Shown: in pieces, positions 34,418-42,607 of the stretch | How positions within the stretch are numbered: position 1 is the first letter of the stretch | Layout of the letters: every line of letters begins with the position of its first letter | Source of the DNA: CAWIMX01 sp963837345 | GTDB lineage: Bacteria > Acidobacteriota > Vicinamibacteria > Vicinamibacterales > CAVVIG01 | Assembly: GCA_963837345.1 (NCBI GenBank) | Contig: CAWIMX010000001.1 | Coordinates: 2,728,001 to 2,792,000 of the forward strand | DNA: 64,000 bases | Direction: 5' to 3' | Position numbers and translations under genes: made by a program | Notes under the pieces: model-generated | What the model saw: only the letters and a program-made list of their open reading frames with translations | Told to the model about the DNA's origin: nothing | Database searches by the model: none

Positions 34418-34849
34418 CTACCGGCCCGGATCGCTCGGGTCGCTGCCGTCTTTGGGCGCGCCCGTGCCTGAAGATCCCATGAACAGGGTGCGGCCGTCGG
34501 GCAGCGTGATGTCGCGGCCGTTGGCGCGCTTGCTCCCGTCCTTCGACTGGTAGCCCTGGACGACGATCACGGTGCCGACGGCGAGCGAGTTCCGCGTGAC
34601 GCCGCGCCGGCTCAGCGTGTTCGGCGTGCCGCCCTCGACCATCCACTCTTCCTTGGTGCCGTCGGGCTTGGTGACCTCCATGTGGATCCAGGCGTGCGGA
34701 TTGATCCACTCGACGTTGGTCACGGGCCCTTCGAGCTTGACCGGCGCGTTGGCGTCGAATTCGGCCGAGAACGCGTGATGAGCCAGGGCCGACCCGCCGG
34801 CCCCGAGCCAGACCAGGCAAACCGCGGCAATCCAGGCAGTCCGTCGCAT
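34418..34849 (-). CDS. Secreted DUF6152-family protein
   Basis: A 143-residue protein with a signal peptide ending in ALAHH. The HHAFSAEFDANAPV start and the core VTNVEWINPHAWIHMEV, EEWMVEGGTPNTLSRRG and VIVVQGYQSKDGSKRANGRDI are diagnostic of DUF6152, a secreted family common in Acidobacteriota and Proteobacteria, often near GDTLVV-type proteins as here. The function is unknown; the HH pair and NPHAW suggest a metal site. ATG at 34849 is preferred over 34879 because it gives a normal signal peptide. Confidence 0.85.
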   Translation of the reverse strand: MRRTAWIAAVCLVWLGAGGSALAHHAFSAEFDANAPVKLEGPVTNVEWINPHAWIHMEVTKPDGTKEEWMVEGGTPNTLSRRGVTRNSLAVGTVIVVQGYQSKDGSKRANGRDITLPDGRTLFMGSSGTGAPKDGSDPSDPGR

Positions 34850-34930
34850 GAGCCTTGCCTCCTCCGTGTGAGGGAGCATAGCACTGGACCCGGGCGCCCG
34901 ACTCGGGCAAACTAGGCCGATCGTTCGTCG

Positions 34931-34949
34931 GGCGGACCGTCAGTCCGCC
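34931..34949. promoter_or_regulatory. Stem-loop just upstream of a translation start
   Basis: GGCGGAC and its complement GTCCGCC, with a five-base loop, lie immediately before the ribosome site GGGGAGGG of the gene at 34961. A hairpin this close could modulate translation or be a leftover of the divergent spacer. No further support. Confidence 0.35.
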
Positions 34950-34960
34950 GGGGAGGGCCC

Positions 34961-35992
34961 GTGAAACACCTGCTTGCGGTGATGGCGGCGATGGCGCTGG
35001 CGGCCGGGTCGGTCGCGGTCCAGTCGAAGGCCGGCGCCTGGACGGTGCCCCGCACGCCCGATGGCCATCCGGACCTGCAGGGCGTCTGGTCGAACAACAG
35101 CGTGACGCCGATGACGCGCCCGACGCAGTGGAAGGACAAAGACCACCTCACCGACGCGGAGCTGAATGAGCTGAAGGGCCTGGTGGCGCAGTACGTGGAC
35201 CAGGGCGGCGATGCGGTGTTCCAGAACCTCGTGCAGGTCGCGCTGAACATCAAGGACTCGGGCAAGTACAATCAGGTGTCCTACGACCCCACCACCGGCA
35301 ACTACAACCAGTTCTGGATGGCCGATCGCGACTGGGATACCCGCACCTCGCTCATCACCGATCCGCCGAACGGCCAGTTCCCCGCGCTGACGCCCGAGGC
35401 CCAGGCCCGTCGCTCCGCGCAGCGCCGTGCCGTGGTCGTCGAAGGCTCCGAGAGCGGACCGCGCGGGCGGGCCGATGGGCCCGAAGATCGGCCGCTGTCG
35501 GAGCGGTGCATTAGCTACGGGGCGCCGCGCACGGGCACCGGCTACAACAGCTACGTGCAGATCGTCCAGTCGCCCGAGACCGTCGTCCTGCTGCAGGAGA
35601 TGATTCACGACGCCCGCATCGTCCCGATCAACGGCGGTCCGCACCTCCCGGCGTCAGTACGCCAGCTGCATGGCGATCCGCGTGGCTGGTGGGACGGCGA
35701 CACGCTCGTCGTCGAGACGACGAACTACGTGAACGGCTTCCAGGGATCGACCCCCGACGTGAAGCTCACGGAACGCTACACGCGCGTGAGCCCGGACTAC
35801 ATCAACTGGCAGATCACGGTGAACGATCCCGCCACGTGGGTGCAGCCCTGGACGTTCATGATCCGGCTGAAGCACACCGACGACCAGATCTACGAGTACG
35901 CCTGCCACGAGGGCAACTACGCGATGACCGGCATCCTGGCGGGCGCACGCGCCGACGAGGCGAAGGCCAAGGCCGCGGCGGCCAAGAAGTAG
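34961..35992 (+). CDS. Secreted protein of the acidobacterial GDTLVV family, long form
   Basis: A 343-residue protein starting at GTG behind a strong GGGGAGGG. The signal peptide is HLLAVMAAMALAAGSVAV. The mature part starts RTPDGHPDLQGVWSNN and has YGAPRTGTGYNSYVQIVQSPETVVLL, DPRGWWDGDTLVVETTNYVNGF and LTERYTRVSPDYINWQITVND, shared with the 32902 gene. It ends in a Lys/Ala tail (EAKAKAAAAKK). The family is secreted, often found in many copies per genome, and has no known function. Confidence 0.8.
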   Translation: MKHLLAVMAAMALAAGSVAVQSKAGAWTVPRTPDGHPDLQGVWSNNSVTPMTRPTQWKDKDHLTDAELNELKGLVAQYVDQGGDAVFQNLVQVALNIKDSGKYNQVSYDPTTGNYNQFWMADRDWDTRTSLITDPPNGQFPALTPEAQARRSAQRRAVVVEGSESGPRGRADGPEDRPLSERCISYGAPRTGTGYNSYVQIVQSPETVVLLQEMIHDARIVPINGGPHLPASVRQLHGDPRGWWDGDTLVVETTNYVNGFQGSTPDVKLTERYTRVSPDYINWQITVNDPATWVQPWTFMIRLKHTDDQIYEYACHEGNYAMTGILAGARADEAKAKAAAAKK

Positions 35993-36007
35993 CGGCCGCC
36001 CCGACCA

Positions 36008-37582
36008 CTACGGGCGGAGCTTCGTGATCGGTGCGCGGTCCACCTCGCCGAGGAAATCGGCGAGGAACCGGGCCATCCGCTCCAGGCCCGGCGTCGAGAT
36101 GACGTCCTCGGTCTCGCCCGTCGTGTGATACAGCGGCGGCGACTGCATCAGCGTAATCAGCGGGACCGGCATCCCGGAGAAGCCGCCGGTCTCGCCGCTC
36201 CCCATGTCGGAGTGCTCCGACACGAAGTTCACGCCGTAGCGCTCCACGCCGCGGTCCATCAGCCCGTGCAGGAACGGCACGTCTTCCGAGATGCCCGCGT
36301 AGATCGGCGCCTCGCCTGAATCGGCGATGTAGTCGCGGTAGCCGTCGGGCGCCGTGCTGCGCGCTGGCGAGAAGTTGCGCTGGGACACGTGCTCGACGTT
36401 GATCACCAGCACCGCCGCCTTCTCCAGGTCGGGGTTCGCCTCGCGGAAGCCGCGCGGGCCGTTGATGCCGGCGCTGTGATGACCGGCGCTCGCGATGAAC
36501 ACGAGGCGGCGGTTCAGCCGGTTCCCGGGCTTCGCGAAGTGCCGCGCGAGCGCGATCATGATCGAGAACCCGTCGGCGTTGTCGCCGGCCCCGTCGAACC
36601 ACGCGTCGCCGTGCGCGTCCACGACGAGCGTCTCCGGCGAGCTCGATCCCGGGATCACCGCGACCGCGTTCTCGGCCGAGAGACCCTCCCGCGTCTCGCT
36701 CCGGATCGAGATCCGCGCGCGCAGCTTGTCTTCGACGCCCGCCGCGGCCGCGCGATCGAAGGCCTGCTCGAGGAACCAGCCGTCGTGTCCGCCGATGTTC
36801 ACGCACAGATCGCCGCAGCTCATGTCGAACGAGTGCTCGTTGCCGGGCTGCCGCACGAGATTGAACACGCCGATCGCGCCGCGATCCCGGAGCACGCGCG
36901 CGCGCGCCGTGACGTTCGCGCGCTCGAACACGGTGTGCCCCTGCGGGATCACGAGCATCACCGCGATTTTCCCGCGCACGTCGAGATGCTCGACGACCGA
37001 GGGGTTGCCCGAGCCGACGAACACGAGCGGCGCGGTCAGCGTGCCGCCGGGCACGTCCGAGGGCCTGAGCGGCATCGCGCTCTCGAGCACGACGTCCCGG
37101 CTGCCGGCGCCGAACGCCGGATCGCCGAGCAGACGGACCTCCCACGAGAGCGGGAACCAGAACGACGCACCAGGATCCTGCGGAATCGGCTGCACGCGCA
37201 CGTCGGCGATGCCGGCGGCGCGGAACTGGGCCGCGGCCCAGTCGATGGTCTTCGCGCTCGACGGCAAGCCCGAAATGCGGCCCCAGAGCTGGCCCGATCC
37301 CACTTCATGCGTCGTGCGGCTCTCCTTGGAGAAGCCGACAATCGTCTCGAGGTCGCGCCGAATGGCGGCACCGTCGAACTCGGGCGCCTGCGGTTCGCCG
37401 GGCGGCAGCGTCACCGGGCGCGACCGCGGGCCGACCAGCACCGCGGGCGCCTCGCCCATGTGCGGAGGAAGCGTCAGGCCGAACCAGGGGCCGTCGGCCG
37501 CGCCTCGAGCGCCCCGTTGGGCGCCGCCGGGAATCTGCGCCAGGGCGAGAGCGCTCGCCACGATCGTCAGCCATGCTCGCAT
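36008..37582 (-). CDS. Secreted M28-family metallopeptidase with PA domain
   Basis: A 524-residue protein with a signal peptide (WLTIVASALALAQIPGG). A PA-type insertion lies around residues 160-260 (FVGSGNPSVVEHLDVRGKIAVML). The M28 domain follows: VVDAHGDAWFDGAGDNADGFS gives the first zinc His and bridging Asp, FIASAGHHSAGINGPRGF the region of the catalytic Glu, and SEHSDM with LYHTTGETEDVI the later ligands. The usual EE pair after LVFIASAG reads GHH here, so activity may be altered or lost. It converges on the 34961 gene. Confidence 0.85.
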   Translation of the reverse strand: MRAWLTIVASALALAQIPGGAQRGARGAADGPWFGLTLPPHMGEAPAVLVGPRSRPVTLPPGEPQAPEFDGAAIRRDLETIVGFSKESRTTHEVGSGQLWGRISGLPSSAKTIDWAAAQFRAAGIADVRVQPIPQDPGASFWFPLSWEVRLLGDPAFGAGSRDVVLESAMPLRPSDVPGGTLTAPLVFVGSGNPSVVEHLDVRGKIAVMLVIPQGHTVFERANVTARARVLRDRGAIGVFNLVRQPGNEHSFDMSCGDLCVNIGGHDGWFLEQAFDRAAAAGVEDKLRARISIRSETREGLSAENAVAVIPGSSSPETLVVDAHGDAWFDGAGDNADGFSIMIALARHFAKPGNRLNRRLVFIASAGHHSAGINGPRGFREANPDLEKAAVLVINVEHVSQRNFSPARSTAPDGYRDYIADSGEAPIYAGISEDVPFLHGLMDRGVERYGVNFVSEHSDMGSGETGGFSGMPVPLITLMQSPPLYHTTGETEDVISTPGLERMARFLADFLGEVDRAPITKLRP

Positions 37583-38095
37583 GCGCGGTCTCTCTCTCTT
37601 TTCTTACTGCGCGCGGGGCCCCACCCCCGCGCGGCACTGACGCCGATGCCTCGCCTCGGATGTCCTGTTCCTCGGCTCGGCATGGCCGCAGGCGCCATCC
37701 GTTCCACGGCGCGCGGGGCCACCCCCGCGCGGCACTGACGCCGATGCCTCGCCTCGGATGTCCTGTTCCTCGGCTCGGCATGGCCGCAGGCGCCATCCGT
37801 TCCACGGCGCGCGGGGCCACCCCCGCGCGGCACTGACGCCGATGCCTCGCCTCGGATGTGCTGTTCCTCGGCTCGACATGGCCGCAGGCGCCATCCATTC
37901 CACGGCGCGCGGGGCCCCACCGCCGCGCGGCACTGACGCCGATGCCTCGCCTCGGATGTCCTGTTCCTCGGCTCGGCATAGTCGCAGGCGCCATCCGTTC
38001 CACGGCGCGCGGGGCCCCACCCCCGCGCGGCGCCTCGCGAGTCTCTGAGCCTCTGTGGTTCATCGCCCTGGTACTGATTCAGCCGATACGCTCGA
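37583..38095. other. 513-base gene-free stretch filled by the tandem array
   Basis: Apart from the tandem repeats there are only short flanks. The left flank has a pyrimidine-rich run (TCTCTCTCTTTTCTTACTG, 37590-37609), which is upstream of the M28 gene on its coding strand. The right flank (38032-38095) shows nothing that I can name. Promoters for the M28 gene must lie near or within the array. Confidence 0.6.
37611..38031. repeat. Tandem array of 98-100-bp repeats with a hairpin core
   Basis: Four full units begin at 37611, 37711, 37809 and 37907, with spacings of 100, 98, 98 and 100 bases. A partial fifth starts at 38007. Units differ by only a few bases, and the 2-bp length change lies in the C-run of the core. 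Each unit opens with GCGCGGGG, then a short C-rich loop, then CCCCGCGC, an eight-pair hairpin. The frames on both strands are open through the array, but the unit length is not a multiple of three and no start signals are seen, so it is not a protein gene. Confidence 0.92.
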
Positions 38096-38944
38096 CTAGT
38101 GCGTCATTGCGTACACGAGCGCGTTGACGCCAAACGCGTACCCGTCGACCGAGAATCTCAGGAAGTAGTCGTGGCTGAGCGTCTCGCGTTCCCAGGAGTC
38201 GCCGAAGTCCGTATTGTGCGTCATCAGGACCATCAGCCGACCGCGTTCGTCGAAGATGCCGCGGATGTGCGCCGGACGGCTGGCCGCGCCACGCTCCGAC
38301 GTGTCGCCGGTGCGCAGCCACCAGTCGATCGACGGGATCTGGGCGATCTTCGTCACAGAAAACACCTGGTGATAGATCGCGTGGTCGAGCGTGAGGTCCT
38401 GTATCGGATAGATGTTCGACTCGGGTAACACCTGGCGAATGCCGGTCTGCCAGATCGACCAGGCGTACTCGCCCCAGAAGTCGTCGACCCACAGAAAGCC
38501 GCCCTTCAGGAGGTATTCCCGCAGCCGCGCCGCTTCCTCGGGCACGATGTCGAAGGTGCCGACCTCGAACATCATGATGAACGGGCACTTGAACAGCAGC
38601 GGATCCGTGAGCTCGACGATCAGGTGGTTCGGTTCGTTGGAGATCGGATCTTTGCTGACCGACGTCTTCGTCAGCTCGCCGAGCCGGATCGACAGGTTGC
38701 GATCGGCGTCCGGGTAGTCGGTCGTCCAGCCGCCCCCGTCGCCCACCGGATTGGGGCGATAGACCGCCCGGCAGAAATGGAACGCCCCGTCGAACGATTC
38801 CGGCGTGGCGAAGGGCATCGGCGCGCGGCGGAACCGGAACCGCTGTGCATAGACGGCGGAGGCTGCCGACGCCGCGACGACCGCGGCCAGCGCGACGCCC
38901 GCCAGTCGTCGGCCCGACCGCCACGAGGTCCGGCTGCGCGGCAT
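38096..38944 (-). CDS. Secreted DUF4159-family protein
   Basis: A 282-residue protein with a signal peptide (RRLAGVALAAVVAASAASAVYA). The core matches DUF4159, whose fold is a glutamine-amidotransferase-like or flavodoxin-like sandwich. It shows FHFCRAVYRPN, GGWTTDYPDADRNLSIRLGELT, LREYLLKGGFLWVDDFWGEYAW and LPESNIYPIQDLTLDHAIYH. The function is unknown; in other bacteria it accompanies VWA and MoxR-like ATPase genes, which are absent here. It ends 64 bases from the repeat array. Confidence 0.88.
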   Translation of the reverse strand: MPRSRTSWRSGRRLAGVALAAVVAASAASAVYAQRFRFRRAPMPFATPESFDGAFHFCRAVYRPNPVGDGGGWTTDYPDADRNLSIRLGELTKTSVSKDPISNEPNHLIVELTDPLLFKCPFIMMFEVGTFDIVPEEAARLREYLLKGGFLWVDDFWGEYAWSIWQTGIRQVLPESNIYPIQDLTLDHAIYHQVFSVTKIAQIPSIDWWLRTGDTSERGAASRPAHIRGIFDERGRLMVLMTHNTDFGDSWERETLSHDYFLRFSVDGYAFGVNALVYAMTH

Positions 38945-39005
38945 GCGCGTAGTCTAGCGCGCTTCGGGCCCCGGGGCGGAGCCTGGCCCCCGGGCGCGCG
39001 GCGAC

Positions 39006-39440
39006 CTACGCGGTCGTGGACGATGCGCAGAAGCGATCGAAGGCAGCGGAGAGCTCGGCGGCGATGGCGGGCGCCTCCCGGTTTTCGATCTGCGACCGCT
39101 CGAGCATGTAGACCACGTGACCGTCGCGCAGGAGCGCGATCGACGGCGACGACGGCGCGTAACCCGTGAAGTACCGGCGCGCGCGATCGGTGGCGTCGAT
39201 GTCGAATCCGGCAAAGACGCTCGTCAGCCGATCCGGGCGCACGCCGTGCCGCAGCGCGAGAGCCAGGCCCGGACGCGCCCGTCCGGCGGCGCACCCGCAG
39301 ACCGAGTTCACCATGACGAGCAGCGTGCCGCGCGTGCCGGCGACGGCGGCATCCACCTCTTCGGGCGTCCGCAGCTCCTGGACGCCGAGACTCACGAGCT
39401 CCTGACGCATCGGGGCGACGAAAAAGTCGGGATAGGGCAT
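39006..39440 (-). CDS. BrxA/BrxB-type bacilliredoxin
   Basis: A 144-residue thioredoxin-fold protein of the YphP/YqiW family. The active site is CGC (Cys48-Gly-Cys50) in VMVNSVCGCAAG, and the fold continues with TSVFAGFDIDATDRARRYFTGYAPSSPSIALL. In Firmicutes these proteins remove bacillithiol from oxidised proteins; whether this organism makes bacillithiol cannot be seen here. It is divergent from the sigma-54 activator gene, with a hairpin in the spacer. Confidence 0.9.
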   Translation of the reverse strand: MPYPDFFVAPMRQELVSLGVQELRTPEEVDAAVAGTRGTLLVMVNSVCGCAAGRARPGLALALRHGVRPDRLTSVFAGFDIDATDRARRYFTGYAPSSPSIALLRDGHVVYMLERSQIENREAPAIAAELSAAFDRFCASSTTA

Positions 39441-39460
39441 GAGACATTCTAAGGGTTTTC

Positions 39461-39491
39461 GGGGGTTCGATTCTCTTGAGCTTGAACCCCC
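39461..39491. promoter_or_regulatory. Inverted repeat in the divergent spacer
   Basis: GGGGGTTC at 39461-39468 and its exact complement GAACCCCC at 39484-39491 are separated by 15 bases. They lie between the divergent bacilliredoxin and sigma-54 activator genes and could be a regulator site or an RNA hairpin. The sequence also resembles the GGTTC-type spacer repeats seen elsewhere. Confidence 0.4.
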
Positions 39492-39554
39492 TGATCGCGA
39501 TTGTCAGAATTGCAAACGGGCCTGTCGAACGACGCCGGTTGCGCGGGAGGTGGT

Positions 39555-40928
39555 GTGCCACGTGCGCTCATTGTGGAAGGCCGGGCCGAGAGCGGCGATC
39601 GGCTCGCCGAGCTCGCCCGCAGTGTCGGCTATCAAGTCGTGGAGGTCGACTCGGTGCACACCGCCCGGGCGGCCCTCGAGCGTCGCACGCCGGACGTCGT
39701 CCTGCTCGACCTCAACCTGTCGAATGGATCGTCTCGGGCCGGCATTGCGGCCCTGGACGAGATGTGCGACGCGGCGGCGAACGCCGCCGTCGTGCTCATC
39801 ACCGACCGGCCGAACGTGGACACGGCGGTGGAGGCGCTGCGCCGCGGCGTCGCCGACTATCTGTGGCGTCCGGTCGATCTCAATCGGCTCCGGGCGATTC
39901 TCGCAGAGCTCGCCGCCACGCGCCGCCGGACGCCCGCGGCTCGGGCCGATCCCGAGGGCGGAGCCGCTCCCCTCAAGGGCGCCGGGCTGGTGGGCCGCTC
40001 CAAGCCCATGCAGCACATTTACGAGGTGATCGAGCGCGTCGGGCCCACCAGTGCCACGGTGATCGTGACCGGCGAGAGCGGCACCGGGAAGGAAGTCGTG
40101 GCGCGCGCGCTTCACGACCACAGCCGCCGCCGCCGATGGCCCTTCGAAGCGGTCAATTGCGGCGCGATCTCCGCCAGCCTGACGGAGACCGAACTGTTCG
40201 GCCACGAGCGCGGCAGCTTCACGGGCGCCGATCGCCGGCACAAGGGCTATTTCGAGCGGGCGGGCCGCGGCACGCTGTTTCTCGACGAAATCACCGAGAT
40301 GCCGCCCGAGCTGCAGGTCAAGCTGCTCCGAATTCTCGAGACGGGCGTGTACACGCGCGTCGGCGGAGAGACCGGGCTCACCATGGAGGCGCGCGTGATC
40401 GCCGCGACCAATCGGGACGTCGACAGCGCGCTGGCCGACGGCCGGCTCCGCGAGGATCTCTACTACCGGCTGAAGGTGTTTCAGATCTACCTGCCGCCGC
40501 TGCGCGATCGGATCGACGACATCCCGTTGCTGGTCGATCACTTCCTCGAGCAGCTCCGGGTGATCGAGGGCGTCCGCAAGCAGATGAGCCCGGACGCGAT
40601 GGACGTGCTCTGCCGGTACCCCTGGCCGGGGAACGTCCGCGAGCTGCGCAACGTCGTGCACAGCTCGTCGGTGATGACGGCCGGCACGGTGATTGGCGCC
40701 GACGCGCTGCCCGGCGAGGTCCGGCGCGGCGAGCCGGATCGGGAATTCGACAGCTCGCGCGTGTCGTTGCCCGTGGGCCTGCCCCTCAGCGAGGTCGAAC
40801 GGCGCGTCATCGTCGCCACGCTGGCGGCGCATCATGGCGACAAGGTCAAGGCGGCGGCCGTGCTCGGGATCAGCTTGAAGACGCTCTACACGCGCCTCAA
40901 CCGTTATCGGAGATCGGAGCGGCACTAG
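39555..40928 (+). CDS. Sigma-54-dependent regulator (NtrC type) with degenerate receiver domain
   Basis: About 457 residues. GTG at 39555 is preferred: GGGAGG stands four bases upstream, while the TTG at 39501 has none. The receiver keeps the central Asp (VVLLDLNLS) and Thr (VLITDRPN). It has lost the acidic pair (ALIVEGRAES) and the conserved Lys (YLWRPVD), so normal phosphorylation is unlikely. The AAA+ domain has Walker A GESGTGKE, the sigma-54 loop GSFTGA (Ser for Ala), Walker B GTLFLDEI and R-finger region REDLYYRL. A Fis-type helix-turn-helix (AAVLGISLKTLYTRLNRY) ends it. No kinase gene is adjacent. Confidence 0.93.
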   Translation: MPRALIVEGRAESGDRLAELARSVGYQVVEVDSVHTARAALERRTPDVVLLDLNLSNGSSRAGIAALDEMCDAAANAAVVLITDRPNVDTAVEALRRGVADYLWRPVDLNRLRAILAELAATRRRTPAARADPEGGAAPLKGAGLVGRSKPMQHIYEVIERVGPTSATVIVTGESGTGKEVVARALHDHSRRRRWPFEAVNCGAISASLTETELFGHERGSFTGADRRHKGYFERAGRGTLFLDEITEMPPELQVKLLRILETGVYTRVGGETGLTMEARVIAATNRDVDSALADGRLREDLYYRLKVFQIYLPPLRDRIDDIPLLVDHFLEQLRVIEGVRKQMSPDAMDVLCRYPWPGNVRELRNVVHSSSVMTAGTVIGADALPGEVRRGEPDREFDSSRVSLPVGLPLSEVERRVIVATLAAHHGDKVKAAAVLGISLKTLYTRLNRYRRSERH

Positions 40929-40990
40929 CCCGTGCCGCGCCGGTACGGGTTTCGCACGGGAAGGAGAGAGAAGCGGACGAAGGATTCCCC

Positions 40991-41356
40991 ATGATGGAAC
41001 GCAGATCGGTCTTTCGGGTGACCGACGTGCTGGGGGCCGGGATGGATTGTCTCGACGCCGCGGGCATCGGCCAGATCGCGGAGCTCGTCGTCGGCGCCGG
41101 GTCGCGCCGGATTCTCTACGTGATCGTGCGGCCGCGGGAGCAGCTCGGAGATGCGTCGAGCGAATACCTGGCAGTGCCGTGGGGCGCGTTGTCGGCGGTG
41201 ACCTCCCGCGACGGCGGGCTCCACTATCGCCTCCCGATGTCGCTCACGCGGCTGCGGCGGGCGCCCACGTTCAAGCCGGATTGCTGGCCCGACTTCAGCA
41301 GCAGCCGCGAAATGGCGGAGGTTCATTCGTTCTTCGGCGAGCCGCCCGCCAACTAG
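40991..41356 (+). CDS. PRC-barrel domain protein
   Basis: A 121-residue protein containing one PRC-barrel domain (RVTDVLGAGMDC, GQIAELVVGAGSRRILYVIV, EYLAVPWGALSAV), a small barrel used as an adaptor in RNA processing, photosystems and stress proteins. The C-terminal tail has aromatic residues (FKPDCWPDFSSSREMAEVHSFF). It follows the sigma-54 activator by about 60 bases on the same strand and could be its cotranscribed partner. Its stop codon TAG and the stop of the opposing MscS gene share the palindrome CTAG. Confidence 0.82.
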   Translation: MMERRSVFRVTDVLGAGMDCLDAAGIGQIAELVVGAGSRRILYVIVRPREQLGDASSEYLAVPWGALSAVTSRDGGLHYRLPMSLTRLRRAPTFKPDCWPDFSSSREMAEVHSFFGEPPAN

Positions 41357-42528
41357 CGCGTGGGTGCCCGCTCGGCGGGCACTGCCTGGCCGAGCTCTTC
41401 GATCTTGAACGGCTTGCTGGCCTCGCCGAAGTACACCGACAGGTGCGGGAACGGGATCTCGATGCCCCTGGCGTCGAACGCCTTCTTGATGCGCCGGCGA
41501 TACTCGCGGCCGATCTCCCACTGTTTGAGCGGCAGGGTCATGATCCGGACCTTGATGGTCACCTGCGAGTCGTCGAACGAATCGACGCCGAGAACTTCGA
41601 GCGGCGTCAGGATGCTGGGGCCGTAGGTGGGGTCGGCTTTCAACTCCTCGGCCACCTGCTGCATCACTTTCACAACTTCGTCGGTGTCTTCCTTGTACGC
41701 GACGCCCATGTTCACCAGATAGTAGGAAAAGTCCTTCGTCAGGTTGGACAGCTTCTGGATGCCGCCGTTCGGAATAATGTGGACGGTCCCCGACAGGTCG
41801 CGCAGCACGATGGTTCGCAGTCCGATGCGCTCGACGAGGCCGCCCGTGCCGTCGATCTCGGCCACGTCGCCGACGCGCACCTGATCCTCGAGGATGAGAA
41901 AGAAGCCGCTGATGACGTCGCGCACGAGCGTCTGGGCGCCGAAGCCGACGGCGAGGCCGGCGATCCCGGCGCCGGTGAGCAACGGCATGATGTCGATATT
42001 CACCTCCTGCAGGATCATGAGCAGGGAGACCCCGACGACGAGCGCCGACACGACGTTGTGGATGAGGCTCCCGAGCGTATTCGCGCGCTTCAGACGTTCG
42101 AGTCCGTTCGGCCCCGCCTGCCGTGCGACTTCGGTCTCCAGGCGGTGCACGATCGACGCGGACACGCGGATGGCGGCGTACGCGAGCAGCACGATGAATG
42201 CGACGCGCAGCCCCGATTGCAGCAGCCAGTCGGTCAGTGTGGCGAGGCTCACGCCGCGCTCGATGTCGGCCCCCGCGAATTCGAGCGCCGGCACGACGAG
42301 CGTGCCGAAGACCAGCAGAAAGACGACGATCCAGACGACGCGGATCGGCGTCCGGACGATCTGGGCCGAAAACGCCACCTCGTGATCGTCGCCGGTGATC
42401 CTGAGGAACGCGAGACGGGCGGCCCGGGCGGCGAAAAACGACAGCAGCCACGCCACGCCGAAGACGACCGCCAGGGCGATGCCCGCGGTCGGCAGGTCCA
42501 GGTTTCCCCCGAGCCAGTTCTCGATCAT
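41353..42528 (-). CDS. Small-conductance mechanosensitive channel (MscS family)
   Basis: A 391-residue membrane protein that would open under membrane tension to release osmolytes. Several N-terminal helices (IALAVVFGVAWLLSFFAA, VVWIVVFLLVFGTLVV, VAFIVLLAYAAIRVS) lead to the pore helix PLLTGAGIAGLAVGFGAQTLVRDVISG. The beta domain (EDQVRVGDVAEIDGTGGLVERIGLRTIVLR, VHIIPNGGI) and a C-terminal alpha/beta part follow. ATG at 42528 with GAGGAGGG upstream is preferred over the longer frame. It closes a co-directional series that starts at 47669. Confidence 0.93.
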   Translation of the reverse strand: MIENWLGGNLDLPTAGIALAVVFGVAWLLSFFAARAARLAFLRITGDDHEVAFSAQIVRTPIRVVWIVVFLLVFGTLVVPALEFAGADIERGVSLATLTDWLLQSGLRVAFIVLLAYAAIRVSASIVHRLETEVARQAGPNGLERLKRANTLGSLIHNVVSALVVGVSLLMILQEVNIDIMPLLTGAGIAGLAVGFGAQTLVRDVISGFFLILEDQVRVGDVAEIDGTGGLVERIGLRTIVLRDLSGTVHIIPNGGIQKLSNLTKDFSYYLVNMGVAYKEDTDEVVKVMQQVAEELKADPTYGPSILTPLEVLGVDSFDDSQVTIKVRIMTLPLKQWEIGREYRRRIKKAFDARGIEIPFPHLSVYFGEASKPFKIEELGQAVPAERAPTR

Positions 42529-42607
42529 CCGTCCCTCCTCGAGCGAGACTGCGGTGTTGATCGTCGCCTCGAACCGGGCTGAGGGCGGAGGGAGAAGAAC
42601 CGACGGA

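Noticed and set aside
34931..34949. Riboswitch before the 34961 gene
   Set aside because: A single seven-pair stem-loop is too little. No conserved core of a known riboswitch is present.
37611..38031. Possible CRISPR array
   Set aside because: The units are contiguous 98-100-bp copies without unique spacers between short repeats, and no cas genes are nearby.
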